Part shown: positions 35,728 through 47,052 of the stretch, piece after piece | Layout of the letters: the number at the start of each line of letters is the position of its first letter | How positions within the stretch are numbered: position 1 is the first letter of the stretch | Assembly (NCBI RefSeq): GCF_907164915.1 | Contig: NC_061862.1 | Coordinates: 82,859,718-82,923,717, forward strand | Source of the DNA: Impatiens glandulifera | Lineage: Eukaryota > Streptophyta > Magnoliopsida > Ericales > Balsaminaceae | Length of the DNA: 64,000 bases | Direction: 5' to 3' | The notes under the pieces: model-generated | What the model saw: the letters and a program-made list of their open reading frames with translations, nothing else | The model's database searches: none | What the model was told of the DNA's origin: nothing | Made by a program: the position numbers and the translations under genes

Positions 35728-36094
35728 TGTTGGGATTTGTATCTCCCAAATCCGACCTACTTGAAAACAATCTTTAAAAACACAAGAAAAAGAACACAAG
35801 AACACACAGATTTATAGTGGTTCACTCAAATTGAGCTATATCCACTTCAGCCACCACCAGATTTACTATAAAGAAGAAGAAGGAATACAAAGTTTTTTGC
35901 CTCACACTTTATCTCTCTAGAATTCAGTCTTAACAATGTAAACCCTTAATAATCACATATTTATAGGGTAAACATTTAGGTAATAAACCTAAATAACTTT
36001 GGTCAGGCCCAAGCCCAAAAACCAAAAAGAAAACTCAATAAACTCTAATTAACAATGTAGAGTTTATTATAAGTGTAGGCTCCATAACTCAACA
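35728..36094 (-). repeat. 5' LTR of the Copia element
   Basis: A 367 bp LTR. On the minus strand it is followed, two bases inside the element, by the PBS TGGCATCAGAGC. Confidence 0.95.
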
Positions 36095-36247
36095 GACGCC
36101 TTGCTTCAGCACCAGTCTGAAGAAGCGTGAGCAGGCGCCTTGCTTCAGCAGCAGTATGAAGAAGCGCGAGCAGACGCCTTGATTTAGCAGCCGTCTGAAG
36201 AAGCGCGAATAGCAGCCTTGCTTCAGCAACCGTCTGAAGAAGCTTTT
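36095..36247 (+). repeat. 39-bp tandem repeat, right part
   Basis: Four units of 39 bp (13 codons) without indels. Plus-frame translations are DALLQHQSEEA, GALLQQQYEEARA, DALIxQPSEEARI and AALLQQPSEEAFT, with two stop codons. The Gln/Glu/Ala/Leu composition predicts an alpha-helical, coiled-coil-like repeat in an ancestral protein. Confidence 0.85.
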
Positions 36248-36368
36248 ACTTATCTGCATAGTTCATCAGCATAACGAACAACAGAGTTCGTTATTAGCAA
36301 TCTGTCAAGTCAGCTTAATACGACAAATGTTCAACTGCCACGTACGCTATTATTCAACTAGTCTGTGT

Positions 36369-36479
36369 TGTACCTTTCAGTACACCACGTTCTAACTAAT
36401 ATTCTGCGCACTACCATCTCGTGCGCCACGATCCAACGAATATATTCCTGTGTACGATCCCGTACATTTGATGTACATC
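36369..36479. promoter_or_regulatory. Cluster of short palindromes/stem-loops upstream of the accessory ORF
   Basis: Four successive inverted repeats: TGTAC-6-GTACA (36369-36384), GCGCAC-9-GTGCGC (36406-36426), TGTACG-4-CGTACA (36451-36466) and the perfect palindrome GATGTACATC (36470-36479). They lie about 240 bases upstream of the first accessory ATG. The function is unknown; binding sites for dimeric factors are one possibility. Confidence 0.5.
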
Positions 36480-36716
36480 TAACGGAAAATTGACACATAT
36501 CTAAGAAACTCCTATTCTTAACGGTTAGTTTTATTTACTCAATGGACTTTAAGATGCCTTTAAGTGACCACCCCCTATTTAATAACATTCCTATTGAGAA
36601 TAATCTACACATTTGAAACTCTCTAAATCCCCCTAAGTGAGTCTATGTTCTATCATCTTCCCATCTAGAATCTTATCCATACAACCAACATTCTCTCTTT
36701 CTCCAAACATCAAGAA

Positions 36717-37464
36717 ATGAATCCAGTTTTTGCTCGTAACAATTTGATCATTGATTTCGAATCTGTTCTATTCTATGGGAATGAAGAAATCATCTCCATG
36801 TTTCGATCTCTAGAAAATCAAGTTTGAGAAAATTTCTGGAAGGATCTCATGTGATTAATGAAGACATCGTTTTTGAATTATTTGAAAACGCAAGGATAAT
36901 CGATGAATCAATGATCCTTTCAGAAGTGGAAGGAACAGAATTCTTTCTCTACGAAGAAGATTTTGCTCACTCTTTTGATCATTCTTTCCTATGGAAGGGT
37001 TTTCCGATTTCTCTCCTTCTCCAGATGATATTGTCTACGAAATGTCACTTCTCTTCTCAAACACCTCTACACGCGTTGAAACACATGGGGTTAAAACCTC
37101 TTTAAAAACCAAATTTCAAATTCTCAACAACATCATTGCCAAGTCCATTCTTACAAAAGATCCCACACACATCTACTCCAAGAAGATGTTTGAAATGATG
37201 GGGGACATAACTAGAGGCATTCCAATCAACTAGTCGAATGTCATCTTCGACAACTTGAAGAAAATGGTTTCTTCTCACAAAATGTTGATCGGCTACGTCT
37301 TTCAACTCAGGCACATCCTCTACGATATTGATGTTCATACTAGGCCCAGAAATAGTCTCAAATCTTCCCATGTCTTGACCAACGAAAAAATCTATAGCTG
37401 GATCGATAAGGTAGAAACATCGAGGGTTAAGAAAGAAATGCGTCTAGGATCTCCAACTCACTAG
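36717..37464 (+). pseudogene. Accessory ORF of an LTR retroelement, copy 1 (degenerate)
   Basis: Starts at ATG 36717 (MNPVFARNNLIIDFESVLF), preceded by a leader-like stretch and an AT box (ctatttaataa, about 36575). A frameshift near 36810 leads into LRKFLEGSHVINEDIVFELF. A second near 36990 leads into EGFSDFSPSPDDIVYEMSLL, KTKFQILNNIIAKSIL and KKMFEMMGDITRGIPIN, then a stop at 37231-37233 and a further matching stretch (QLRHILYDID, VLTNEKIYSWIDKVE) to 37464. It parallels copy 2 at 37939: both share the xxDFExV start, LRKFLEG, a KxKxxIL..I.AK block and a KxMFxMM/KFDMM block. The family occurs in plant transposon-rich regions (some annotated as dystroglycan-like). No biochemical function is known to me. 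Confidence 0.6.
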
Positions 37465-37938
37465 TTTTAGCCTTATTTTCTTTAATATTGTTAAGTCTGA
37501 ATCGGAAAATATTATCAATGCGAACTGGTTATTTTGAGTTATGAACCGGTTATTTTATTTTATATTAATGAAATTATGGGTTATTAAGTATTATTTGTAT
37601 TCATTAAATAATATAAATCTTATTCTAACTTAAATCTTTAAATTATAACCGTTATAAAATATTTATGTTTAAAAATCATAATGATTTTTTCTTGGAGATA
37701 GGTATTTTCAAAATGGCGCCAATTTTTTCTCTTTTAATAGCGTTTAGGAATACGCGCTAAGTGATAGTTACGGTTCATTTTTTAACTTTGGGCAATTTAA
37801 AACACATTTGGAAAAATATCTTTAAAATTGGAGTGCATGCCAATATTGTATCTTCTACAAACCCTAACTTTCCATGTCGCTCTACCTTCTCTCTAAAATA
37901 CACTCTTCGTCTTCTTCTGTTCGCCTAAAACCACCGAT
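37465..37938. other. Spacer between the two accessory ORF copies
   Basis: AT-rich. It ends in a leader-like CT-rich stretch (ctaccttctctctaaaatac...cgtcttcttctgttcgcc) just before ATG 37939, similar in style to the leader of copy 1, suggesting that each copy has its own transcription start. Confidence 0.4.
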
Positions 37939-39730
37939 ATGGCTAAAGAATCAGCTTTTTCTAACAACATTATGAAGGTTGATTTCGAGTGTGTCTTTAA
38001 ATCTAGAATACTAGAGATGAAAACGATGTTCGGCTCTCTTGAAGACTCCGGCCTCAGAAAGTTTCTAGAAGGACCTTTTATTTTCTACGATGATACGGTT
38101 CGGGTGTTCTTCAACTCATCAAAGATAGTCAAGGATGATATATATGCCACGGTGAATGGTGTGGAGATCACCATTACTGAAGAGTTGTTCGCTAAGGTTC
38201 TGCAGCTTCTGACATGGGGATGGGACTTCTTTCAAGCAATGTCTTCCGATGTAATGTCCCATATGCAATTCATCCTCTCCGATAACAATGTCCCGGTTAG
38301 TTACAGCGGGAAGAAGAAAGACCTAAAATACAAATATCGCATTCTATACGACATTGTTGCTAAAGCACTCCAAGGACGAGGCGGAAATTACGATACCATC
38401 ACTCAATCTAAATTTGATATGATGAGTGCTATAATTAGGGACGATATGATCAATTGGGGATTCGTTCTGTTCTGTTCAATACCCTAAGCGAAATGGTTCT
38501 CGCCATACCAAAAGAAGTCTCAGGTTTTCAGTACAGATAGGTTGGTTACTGAAGCATTTGTATGTCTCGACCGGTCCAAGTACTTCGTTAAACTCTCATC
38601 AGATCATGTTTGCTATTACTATCGGCCGATACATTACCAGGATAAATAAAATCAAATAGTCTAACTCTGAGGCTTCTAGTCAACAATCAAGCGGCAGAAA
38701 AATTACCGGTGCAAAATCGGCAGGTGGAAAGTCAATAGGCGGGTTGAAACGTATAAACATATCCACTCGTGCTGCCTCTAGTAAGAGACTCAAATCAGGA
38801 GTGGAGTCTACTACAAGTACCGGTAGCGTTGCTCGAACCGGACCTAGAGAAACTAGCGAAATCTCTTTTTCTCGAAAGAAAATCCGACATGAGGTAAACA
38901 TTCCCACTCCTCCTCTCTTTAATGATGTTCATATGCTAGTGAGTATTCCAATTCTGAAACAAGGTCTTGCACCTCTTGTTACTTCAATTGAGCATGCGAC
39001 TTTAGAGGCTCAATCGGTAATAATCGATATGACAACTAAGATTGTGAACCCCGCTGCTAGCGATCGGTCAAATATTCCTGAAACCGATCAATTGGAAGTC
39101 ATTCAAACCGATCGGCTAAATGATGGTGCCCAAACCGACCGGTCTAAAGCTGCTCAAACTGATCGGTTTGATGCTTTGGAAATCGAACAGCCAAAAATTG
39201 TTACAATCGGTCAAACCGATCTTGATCAAGATATTCAGAAGGAGATTCCAACTCCAATTATGGCTCCCTCAAATGTTGTTGATGAGACGGTTGTGACAGC
39301 CGCAAATGTAGAATTTATTCCCACCCCGACATTTCCACATGGAATTTTGTACGCCAGGCCCGCTCCAAATGAAAATGCCATAAGAAGGGTCCCGGTTGAA
39401 ACACTTCCAATGTCCTTCTCATCCTTTGTTGAAATGAGAACTACAAGAAAGTTTGAGTTTAGGGAACCGGTTCCAGAACCTAAAGAAGCTGAGGATGATG
39501 AAGACAACCTGACCCTCAATCAAATGTCACAACAACTAGATAATCCACGTAGTGCTATCTCCACTCGAAGGCTATGTCGAGGTGACGGCTCTGCTGTTAA
39601 CGATGTTCCTGCTCCATCACCACCAACGGGAAGAGGTCGTGGGCATAACACAAGAGGTCAACTCAGCAACACTTTTATGGAAGGGGTGAGAAAGGACATC
39701 GAGAAGAGAACCTCAAGAGGGAGACGCTAA
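37939..39730 (+). pseudogene. Accessory ORF of an LTR retroelement, copy 2
   Basis: First frame 37939-38487 (MAKESAFSNNIMKVDFECVF, LRKFLEGPFIFYDDTVRVFF, KYKYRILYDIVAKALQG, KFDMMSAIIRDDMINWGFVL). The family continues in another frame as NTLSEMVLAIPKEVSGF, then SVQIGWLLKHLYVST and MFAITIGRYITRINKIK, with shifts near 38470 and 38528 that each fit one missing T. After an in-frame TAG at 38657 the same frame continues to 39730. That tail is low-complexity: Ser/Thr/Lys-rich, repeated QTDR-type units (39080-39220), an acidic EAEDDEDN, and an Arg/Gly-rich end (TGRGRGHNTRG, TSRGRR). It lies about 200 bases before a polypurine tract and LTR, the place where plant retroelements carry extra ORFs. Function unknown; possibly nucleic-acid binding from its basic tail. 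Confidence 0.6.
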
Positions 39731-39922
39731 AACTTTACTTTCATTTATGTTCTTCTTTCTGTCTTTCAAGTTTTGAACTCATTAAAATGTTTTTACTAAA
39801 CAATTGGTTTTTGACTAAAATGCATTTTATGTTTCGGTTATTTAAACAGGAAAGTCAAATGATGCACGTTTATAAAAAAAATTGGTCATACACTGATTTT
39901 GATAATTTTCAATTAAAACAAT

Positions 39923-39937
39923 CAAAAGGGGAGAAAT
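39923..39937 (+). promoter_or_regulatory. Polypurine tract preceding an LTR
   Basis: CAAAAGGGGAGAAAT directly abuts the TGTTAG start of the LTR at 39938. This is the standard plus-strand primer site of LTR retrotransposons and fixes the orientation as plus. Confidence 0.7.
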
Positions 39938-41687
39938 TGTTAGATTAAACCAGCTAATTAGCCAACGATTATAAAATCACTAGGTTTTGAATATTTAATT
40001 TAAATAATCAAAAAGGGGAAAAATTTAAGTAAAAATAGTTAATTAATTATTAATGTTAATTAACCATTAAATAAGAACTTGATTGTGTAAATTTGATCAT
40101 GTACAGATTAATGAAAACCGGAAAGAAAAAGATGTCTGGCATTTTATTAAAATCGGTATTTGATCAAAGTCCAGCATTATGCAAAAAGGATTTCGGTATT
40201 ATCTGTAAATCGGCATTTTATAAAGACATAATCGGCTTTCTGTAAAGTAATATCCGGTCATTTAGCACTTCGACATTATATTACACGCATCCAGTACTTT
40301 GTAGATCGGCAATTTATGAGGACGTGTATCCAGTATTATATGAAGTTGGTACTTTATCAAGTGTAGCTGACATTATCTACATCGGTTTTATATTCCGGTA
40401 TTATATAACTTCGGTTATATAAGAAGCAGCTTCAGTATTATATATTTGGTATTATATAAAGCACTTCCGGTAGTCTGTATAATCGGCATTATACAAACAC
40501 GTAACCGATTTTATATCAGTTCGGTATTTTGCAAGACGCATTCGGTATTTTACAAATCGGTATATAGTAAAACACGCATCCGGTAGTTTATGAATTCTGG
40601 TTTTATATTTAACCAGGACGCGTCCAGTATTTTGCAAAAACACGCGTACTACATTATATAATCGGTCTTAACTTATGACTTTGGTATTTTATCAAATTGG
40701 AGCACTTCCAGTATCTTAATGAAATCGGTTTCTCAACAAAATCAGTATTTTATTGGAGTGCTTCTGATTTTACTGCTTACTATATCCTACCATCCTCGGT
40801 ACTATATATGGACGCTTCCAGTAATTATAGACGTCAGTTTTACACTTCCCAGATAATTGTTTCTATTTTTGTGCAAGGACTGATGAAGACCTTTTTGGGA
40901 ACAGCAAAGTTATGCTAAGAGAACCAAAGCCAAGTCAAATATTTTGATATATACGCTCCTCTTACTCTGTAATCACATTAATGAATATCCTGGATTATTA
41001 TCATTCAAGTACATACAAGATCAAAGAATATCTCATCTGATGTACTATTATGAAGAAGATATAGTCGTTGAGAAGCAAACATATCCGTTGACATCTGCCT
41101 ACTTAAGAAATCAGAGGTCAACCTGCAAATCACCTAGCCTTTTACACGAACGTTTGATCTTTGAACAACCAGCATTACAAGATTTATAAGTTCTAAAAAG
41201 CATTCAAGCATACTAGAGTGTTAAAAAATGTATTACAATTCTATCTATTCTGTGTGAGTTGATTAGCATTGTAAGTTGACAGAATCTGTTTCTGTTCAAC
41301 ATAGTGTGTGTGCTAGTAGTTCAAAAACAGGCAGAAACTAAGTCTTGGTTGTTCGACTGGGTTTGTACAAGTGTTGTATTGAACCAAATATTCTAGTGAA
41401 TATCCTCCTCAAGATTGAGAAGAATGGGTGACGTAGGAGCTTTGACTCCGAACATCCATAAACATCTTTTGTGTCTTGTGTTTTCTTTTATTGCATCATC
41501 CTAATCCTGTTGTGTTGCTTCAAGCCAAAACAAATTTTTTCACACTTGAACTTGGTTCAAGAGTTTGTGACGACTTACGAAGAATAGAAACCGATATTAA
41601 CTTCTAACAGGATTATTATCAAACAAAGTGTGCGTAAGTGTTCAACGTAAGCAGACCCCGTCTCTATCATTGATTCCGATCCTAACA
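39938..41687 (+). repeat. 3' LTR (about 1.75 kb) of a retrotransposon
   Basis: Begins TGTTAG and ends CTAACA, a perfect 6-bp terminal inverted repeat, immediately after a polypurine tract. The right part has features common at the 3' end of large plant LTRs: a run of short blocks such as gaatgggtgacgtaggag and acatcttttgtgtcttg before the end. No partner 5' LTR or PBS was found in the window, so the element is truncated or its 5' part lies elsewhere. Lineage is uncertain (Copia-like by the polypurine-LTR junction). Confidence 0.7.
40090..40860 (+). repeat. Diverged minisatellite inside the LTR
   Basis: Twenty or more variants of a unit resembling (a)tcggtattttataaa / cggtattatata, often alternating with acgcatccagta / gcacttccagta. 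Spacing is roughly 25-35 bases and copies are well diverged. It occupies the presumptive U3 region of the LTR. Confidence 0.65.
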
Positions 41688-44272
41688 TTTTCTATATTAC
41701 TAAAATATTTATTTAACACAACTTATTATAATAGTTTAAGTGTTAAGAGTTTTGTCTAAATTTCAATTCTTATTAAGAAAAAAAATTATCAGTTCGACAG
41801 GTTAAGTTTTTAAGTTAAAAAAATATTAGTTTAACATTTTTAACTTTCTAAATTTAAATAAATAAAATAATAATATGATATGTTAACTTCACTTCACAAA
41901 TTAAAATATATATCGGTTCAATAACTTACGAAATTATAAAAAAATAAAAAATTAGTTAACATTCTAAATTCAAAAACTAATTATACGCTAAATATGCTAA
42001 ATATGTTAATCGTGATATTGTAAATAATAAAATAATAAAACATATTGTTTGAAAATAAATAAATATTAAAATTACAGTTCCAAAATAAAAATAGTGAAAT
42101 TAAGAATGATAAAATTACATTAATTTGAATTTTATTCTAATTCCAAGAGTTTATAGTCTATCCAACCTAAATTGACCCCAACTTCCAATGGAATGTTATC
42201 AAATACATTACGTGCATGTGTGTTGGTGTGTTTGGTAACCCTAAAATTGGTATTGGAATTAAAATTAGGAGGTCTAATTTTAATTCTTAAGTTTGGTAGA
42301 CACTATAATATTAAGAATTAGAATTTTAATGGAATTCATTATAGTATAATTTTATAGTTCTCAATTCCACTAGTTTTATGTTGAAATTTTAATTCTAATT
42401 TTTTTATATTTTTTAAACAAAATAATTAATTATTTTTATTATTTAAAACACGATTAAAATTTTTAATCGATAATTTTTTTTATTTAGAATGTTAAAATAA
42501 TTGATATCTTTTTATTTATTTATTTAGTAAGTTAATATTTTTAACTGATTTATATATATGTTTTTTAATTTTATAAGTTAAAATGATAAACCTATTTTTA
42601 TTTTGAATTTAGGAGGTTCAAATTTCGAATCAATATATTTTTTTTAATTTATAAAGTTAACATGTTAAACTAATATTTTTAAAGAAAATGAAAACTTAAA
42701 AGAATTATTGATACTTGAACTATCTTAATTAGTTGTGTCAAACTAATATTTTAATAAAATAGATAATATATATTAAAATTATTTTTATTATATTTTTTTT
42801 TTATAAAAATAAGAGTTGGTATTAAATTATAATTTTATAATTTTCTCAAACATAATAATTGAATTGTAATTGAATGTCAATTTTTTTAGAATTAGAATTT
42901 CAATATAATTCTAATTTAGAAGAAAAAAATCTAATGATAGTTAATAATTTTGAAAAAGTGATAATTAATTTTGATAAAAAAAAAATAAAAATATTGATAA
43001 ATAAATAATATTAAAAAATAATAATTTAAAATAAAGAATATTTTAATTAATGATTAAGTAATGTAATTAATAAAAAAAAAATAGAATAATATTTAATTTT
43101 GTCATATCATGTGTGGTCAAGGATGCTTTCAAATTCAAAAGTTAAAGTATATAAGGTGTATCAGTCAATGTCAATCAATAGTAGGTTCAAAATAAGTGGC
43201 TTTAAAATTTACTATTTCCAGAGACAAGTGTCAGAGCTTCTTTGTCTTCTTGTAATACAGTGCAAAAATGTGATCCTGTTATAAACATAGACACTTTGTC
43301 AAGTCTTCACATTTCAATCATACATATAAAAAAAAATAAATATACACCAATTTGTTTCCCTTCATTCTCTTCAAATATTGTTATACATGACCTTGTACCT
43401 TGTTCGGATAGGATAGGGAATTTTTAAAAGTTTAAAGTAAGAAAAAAATAATAATAATTGTTAATGATTTTGAGAAAGTTATAATTATTTTTAATAAAAA
43501 AAATTAAAGGGTATTAATATATATAAATAAAATAAAATAAAAATTAATAATTTAAAATAAATAATATTTTAATATTTTAGTTAATAAAATGAGTAATATA
43601 ATTGTTAATAAGTGATTGATATAAAATTAATTTTATTTGAATTATTTTAAAAATATAAAGAAAGTAAGAACTAAGAAAAAAAGATTACCCCTTCAAACAA
43701 AACAAAATATGAATATAATAAAATAAATGGAGAATAAAAACCAGTTGAATTGGAGCTATGTAAATAAATCTTATTTTATTTATAAAAAAATGTTTAATGA
43801 TGATAATTTTGAGAGTTTACTTTTATTTATTATAAAAAAGTTTCAATTATATTAATATATAATGATAAAATATATTTTTTTAGATAAATATTATATATAT
43901 ATTTATTTTAATTTAAAATTTTAAAAAATAAAATATATAACAAATTAATTCTAATATAAATAAACTTATTGAAATACAATATCCATAAATAGTTAGTTAT
44001 AGATTGATTATATAATATGATGAAATATAATTAATCATGTTATAAATTGTTAAATATATAAAATCTTAAATTTTAATAATATAAAATAAATTATTTCTCA
44101 TCTTAAAAATATAAATAGTTAAGAGAAATAGTGAACAATAAATTCGGTCCCAATTAATACTGTCAATAGTGACCTGTCTTAAGCCAAACAGCAATAAAAT
44201 TCCGATTTTAAATAATTTAATATATTTGGAAAAAGACTGTATAGTTAAAAAAAAAATACATTTTTCACTCGG
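41688..44272. other. AT-rich spacer with possible MITE relics
   Basis: No convincing gene. 42220-42400 contains inverted wording (ggaattaaaattagg / ctaattttaattc) typical of small foldback elements. 43100-43430 is slightly GC-richer but has no recognisable frame. Confidence 0.4.
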
Positions 44273-44560
44273 GCCTCGTTTCATGAGGGGTTTTTGGGAT
44301 ACCATCAGTTAGAACTCAAATATTTTATCAATCATCAAATCAAATAATTTTATCATTTAAATACTAAAATTACCCTCTAATTTTATCTTCTCTCTAAACC
44401 ATCATTCTCTCACCTACACCATATCTTCTAAAGTCAAAAGACAAATTTTTTTAAATTTTAAAAACCAAATTTTTTCTACTTTTTATCAAACAAGAGTTTT
44501 TTTTAATAAAATTCAAACAAAATCCAAAAAACCACCTCTTCAAACAAGCATCATAGGTTT
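44273..44560. mobile_element. MITE-like element
   Basis: The left end cctcgtttcatgaggggttt and the reverse complement of the right end (gatgcttgtttgaagaggtg) are similar. The interior is non-coding. Target duplication is not clear. Confidence 0.35.
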
Positions 44561-44587
44561 TGGGCCTAGATGTAGAAAGAGGTAAAG

Positions 44588-44884
44588 CCCTAAGAGCTTG
44601 TTTGATTTTGTTATTTGAGAATATTTTTAGTTTTTGTTTAAAAGTCTTGTTGGATAAAAAAAAAGTAAATTATTTAGGTTTTTAATTTTTTTGATTACTA
44701 AATTTTTTTATTTATATTTAAAATTTAAACTTAATAAAATAAAATATAAATATTTTAGAATTTTAGTTGATAAAATTAATAATTTGATGGTTAGAATAAT
44801 AATGATAATACATAAATTTTTTATTTTAAAATTAAATAAAATTCTAAAATAATATAAAACAAAAAAACACATCAAAAGAGCTCA
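44588..44884. mobile_element. MITE-like element
   Basis: The left end gagcttgtttgattttgtt and the reverse complement of the right end (gagctcttttgatgtgttt) resemble each other. AT-rich non-coding interior, directly adjacent to the hAT-like element that follows. Confidence 0.3.
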
Positions 44885-44913
44885 ACTTTTCAAATTATCA
44901 CACTCCTCCTATG

Positions 44914-45960
44914 TAGTAGGGTTGTGAAAAAAATCAAAAAATTAGTAACCCAACCGAATTGATAATTAACCGGTTGCATTTTAACGGTTTATTGGTTAAC
45001 AGATTCTAACGGTTCCAGTTAACCGATTTTTTACCCATTAAACGGTTCGGTATTTGGTTTACCTATTTTTCTAATTTTTAACCGGTAAACCGGTAATAAT
45101 TTAATTATATATTTTTATATTTTATAATTTGTATTAGTTATTTTATAAATAATAAATATATTATAAATAATATTTAATAATTTATAAATTTTTTATATTT
45201 TTAAATTTTAAATTATATTTTTTATAGAATTATTTTTTAAACACATTATAATTTATATAAAATTTTAAAAAATAAATTAAAAACAAATTGAAATAATTTC
45301 ATTAAAATATGTAAAATTGTTTTTATAACTAAACAATAACGTGGAATTATAAATTAACAAAATTAAAATAGTTACACAACTTAAAACTTGATGACAAAAT
45401 CAAAATAGTTAAACAAATTAAAACTTAATGTCTTCAACATCTGCTTCATATTTCAACTTTATGTCTAACACTTAGTTGGTTAAAGACTAATCGACGTAAT
45501 AAATTTAAATTTTCTTAAGAACATATAAAAAGCTAACGAAATAGCTCTAAAATATATTATATTATTATAATAAAATTATATATTATAACATATTTTTAAA
45601 TATATCAATAAAATATTATAATAATATAATATATTTTAATAATAATATATTATATATTATATTATAAATAATATAATATAATATATTATAATAGAGGAAA
45701 TGAGGGAAATAATATAATAGAAAAATGCAAATAATAATTTAAAAACAAAAATTATTTCATAAATTTATTACTTAATTAAAAAAATTGAATTATCGATTCT
45801 TGGTTAAACTCGGTGAACCGACCTAAACCGACCAAAACCGATAGAACCAGAACCGGTAACCGATATCATTAATGGTCGGCTAATCGGTTTATAAAATAAT
45901 AGGTAAAACCGATTTTAACCGAAACCGTTTAACTAGTTAACCGGTCAGTTGAACACCCTA
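44914..45960. mobile_element. Non-autonomous hAT-like element with 8-bp TSD
   Basis: The ends are TAGGGTTGT on the left and, as reverse complement, TAGGGTGTT on the right. Both subterminal zones are dense in aaccggt/accggtta motifs in both orientations. Flanks ctcctatg (44906-44913) and ctcctttg (45961-45968) match at 7 of 8 bases, the TSD length of hAT elements. The left end carries an extra TAG. The interior is AT-rich and non-coding. Confidence 0.65.
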
Positions 45961-45968
45961 CTCCTTTG

Positions 45969-47052
45969 TTTTCTATGAGTAATTAGACTTGCTTGATAAT
46001 AAGTTTTTATTAAGTTATTTAAATAATTTGGTTGATTATTTAGAGTTGAAAAACAATTACACTTTTAGAATAATTATTGCAAACGTGACAAAATATAATA
46101 AATTTTATTCACTCTTTTTAATACTTTTAAGATATTTTTGTTATAAATAAAGTTAGAAAGGAAAAATGTTACAATATTTTAAATCTTAATGAAATTCAAA
46201 ATATTACAACAATATTGTAATTTTGTTTCATAATAGTGTTGATTAAGATGTTGGAGAATTTAATTTTAATGATAAAACAATTTACCAACTTTAATGATTG
46301 TTTTAGCATCACTTTGTTTGTTTAGAAAGTTTGAATTTTCAATAGTAAATCTTTTAATTGTAAAATTTGTTGTAATATTTTAAAAAATTATTTGTAATTT
46401 AAATTACCTTTCTTTAAATATTAAAGACAACATTATAGTTAAATTCCATTTTAACATAAAACGTTTTAAATAAAAATTGAGACAGTATTGAGACAGTATG
46501 GTAGAGATGTCAATGAGACGAGGCTAGGCGGGGATCGAGACATAGAATAATGCATGAAGAATTATAATTTATATTATTAAAAAAATATATATTTAATAAA
46601 ATAATATAATAGATTTTTTAATATTATACATATTATAATCTATTAAATATTTATATTATTATAAAAAAAATAAGCATAAACTTTTTATAAAATATGATAA
46701 ATAAATATACTAATGATGTTAATATTTATACTAACTTAGAAGATAAAATTACTTTTCCATTATATAATTAGTAGAATTTTTTAGAAGCAAACAAATATTC
46801 TCAAGGCAACACATAAATTATGGTTTGTCACAAAATCATTCCAACATTTGTTTAGCTGATAAATGAAGCAAAAATTGAAAAGGTTGAAAAGCAAATTCTA
46901 AATACTTCCCTCTGGATGCCAATACAAAACTTCTAAGAAATCAGAAACCAATCTGAAACAATAATTAAGAGGAGAATATCAAACAACATAAATAGTAAAT
47001 AGGATTTAGACAAAACTAATCCAATGTTTTACCTATGTTCATGCGTCTCGAA
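45969..47052. other. Spacer and 3' flank of the RBR gene
   Basis: AT-rich. An isolated hAT-like terminus (tagagatgtcaatgagacg) lies at 46502-46520. The stretch next to 47052 probably includes the RBR 3' UTR. Confidence 0.4.

Larger units (their letters stand above)
31345..36094 (-). mobile_element. Full-length Ty1/Copia retrotransposon with 5-bp TSD
   Basis: Bounded by LTRs 31345-31712 and 35728-36094 (both TGTTGGGATT ... CAACA) and flanked by the perfect 5-bp duplication GACGC (31340-31344 and 36095-36099). Coding runs on the minus strand, so the right LTR is the 5' LTR. A PBS TGGCATCAGAGC (tRNA-iMet type) begins two bases inside it, and a purine-rich AAGTGGGAGA precedes the 3' LTR. By eye the LTRs differ at 13 of about 367 positions (11 transitions, 2 transversions) plus one 1-bp indel. 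At commonly used plant rates this suggests insertion on the order of one to two million years ago. Coding capacity is broken (see the gag-pol entry). Confidence 0.97.
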
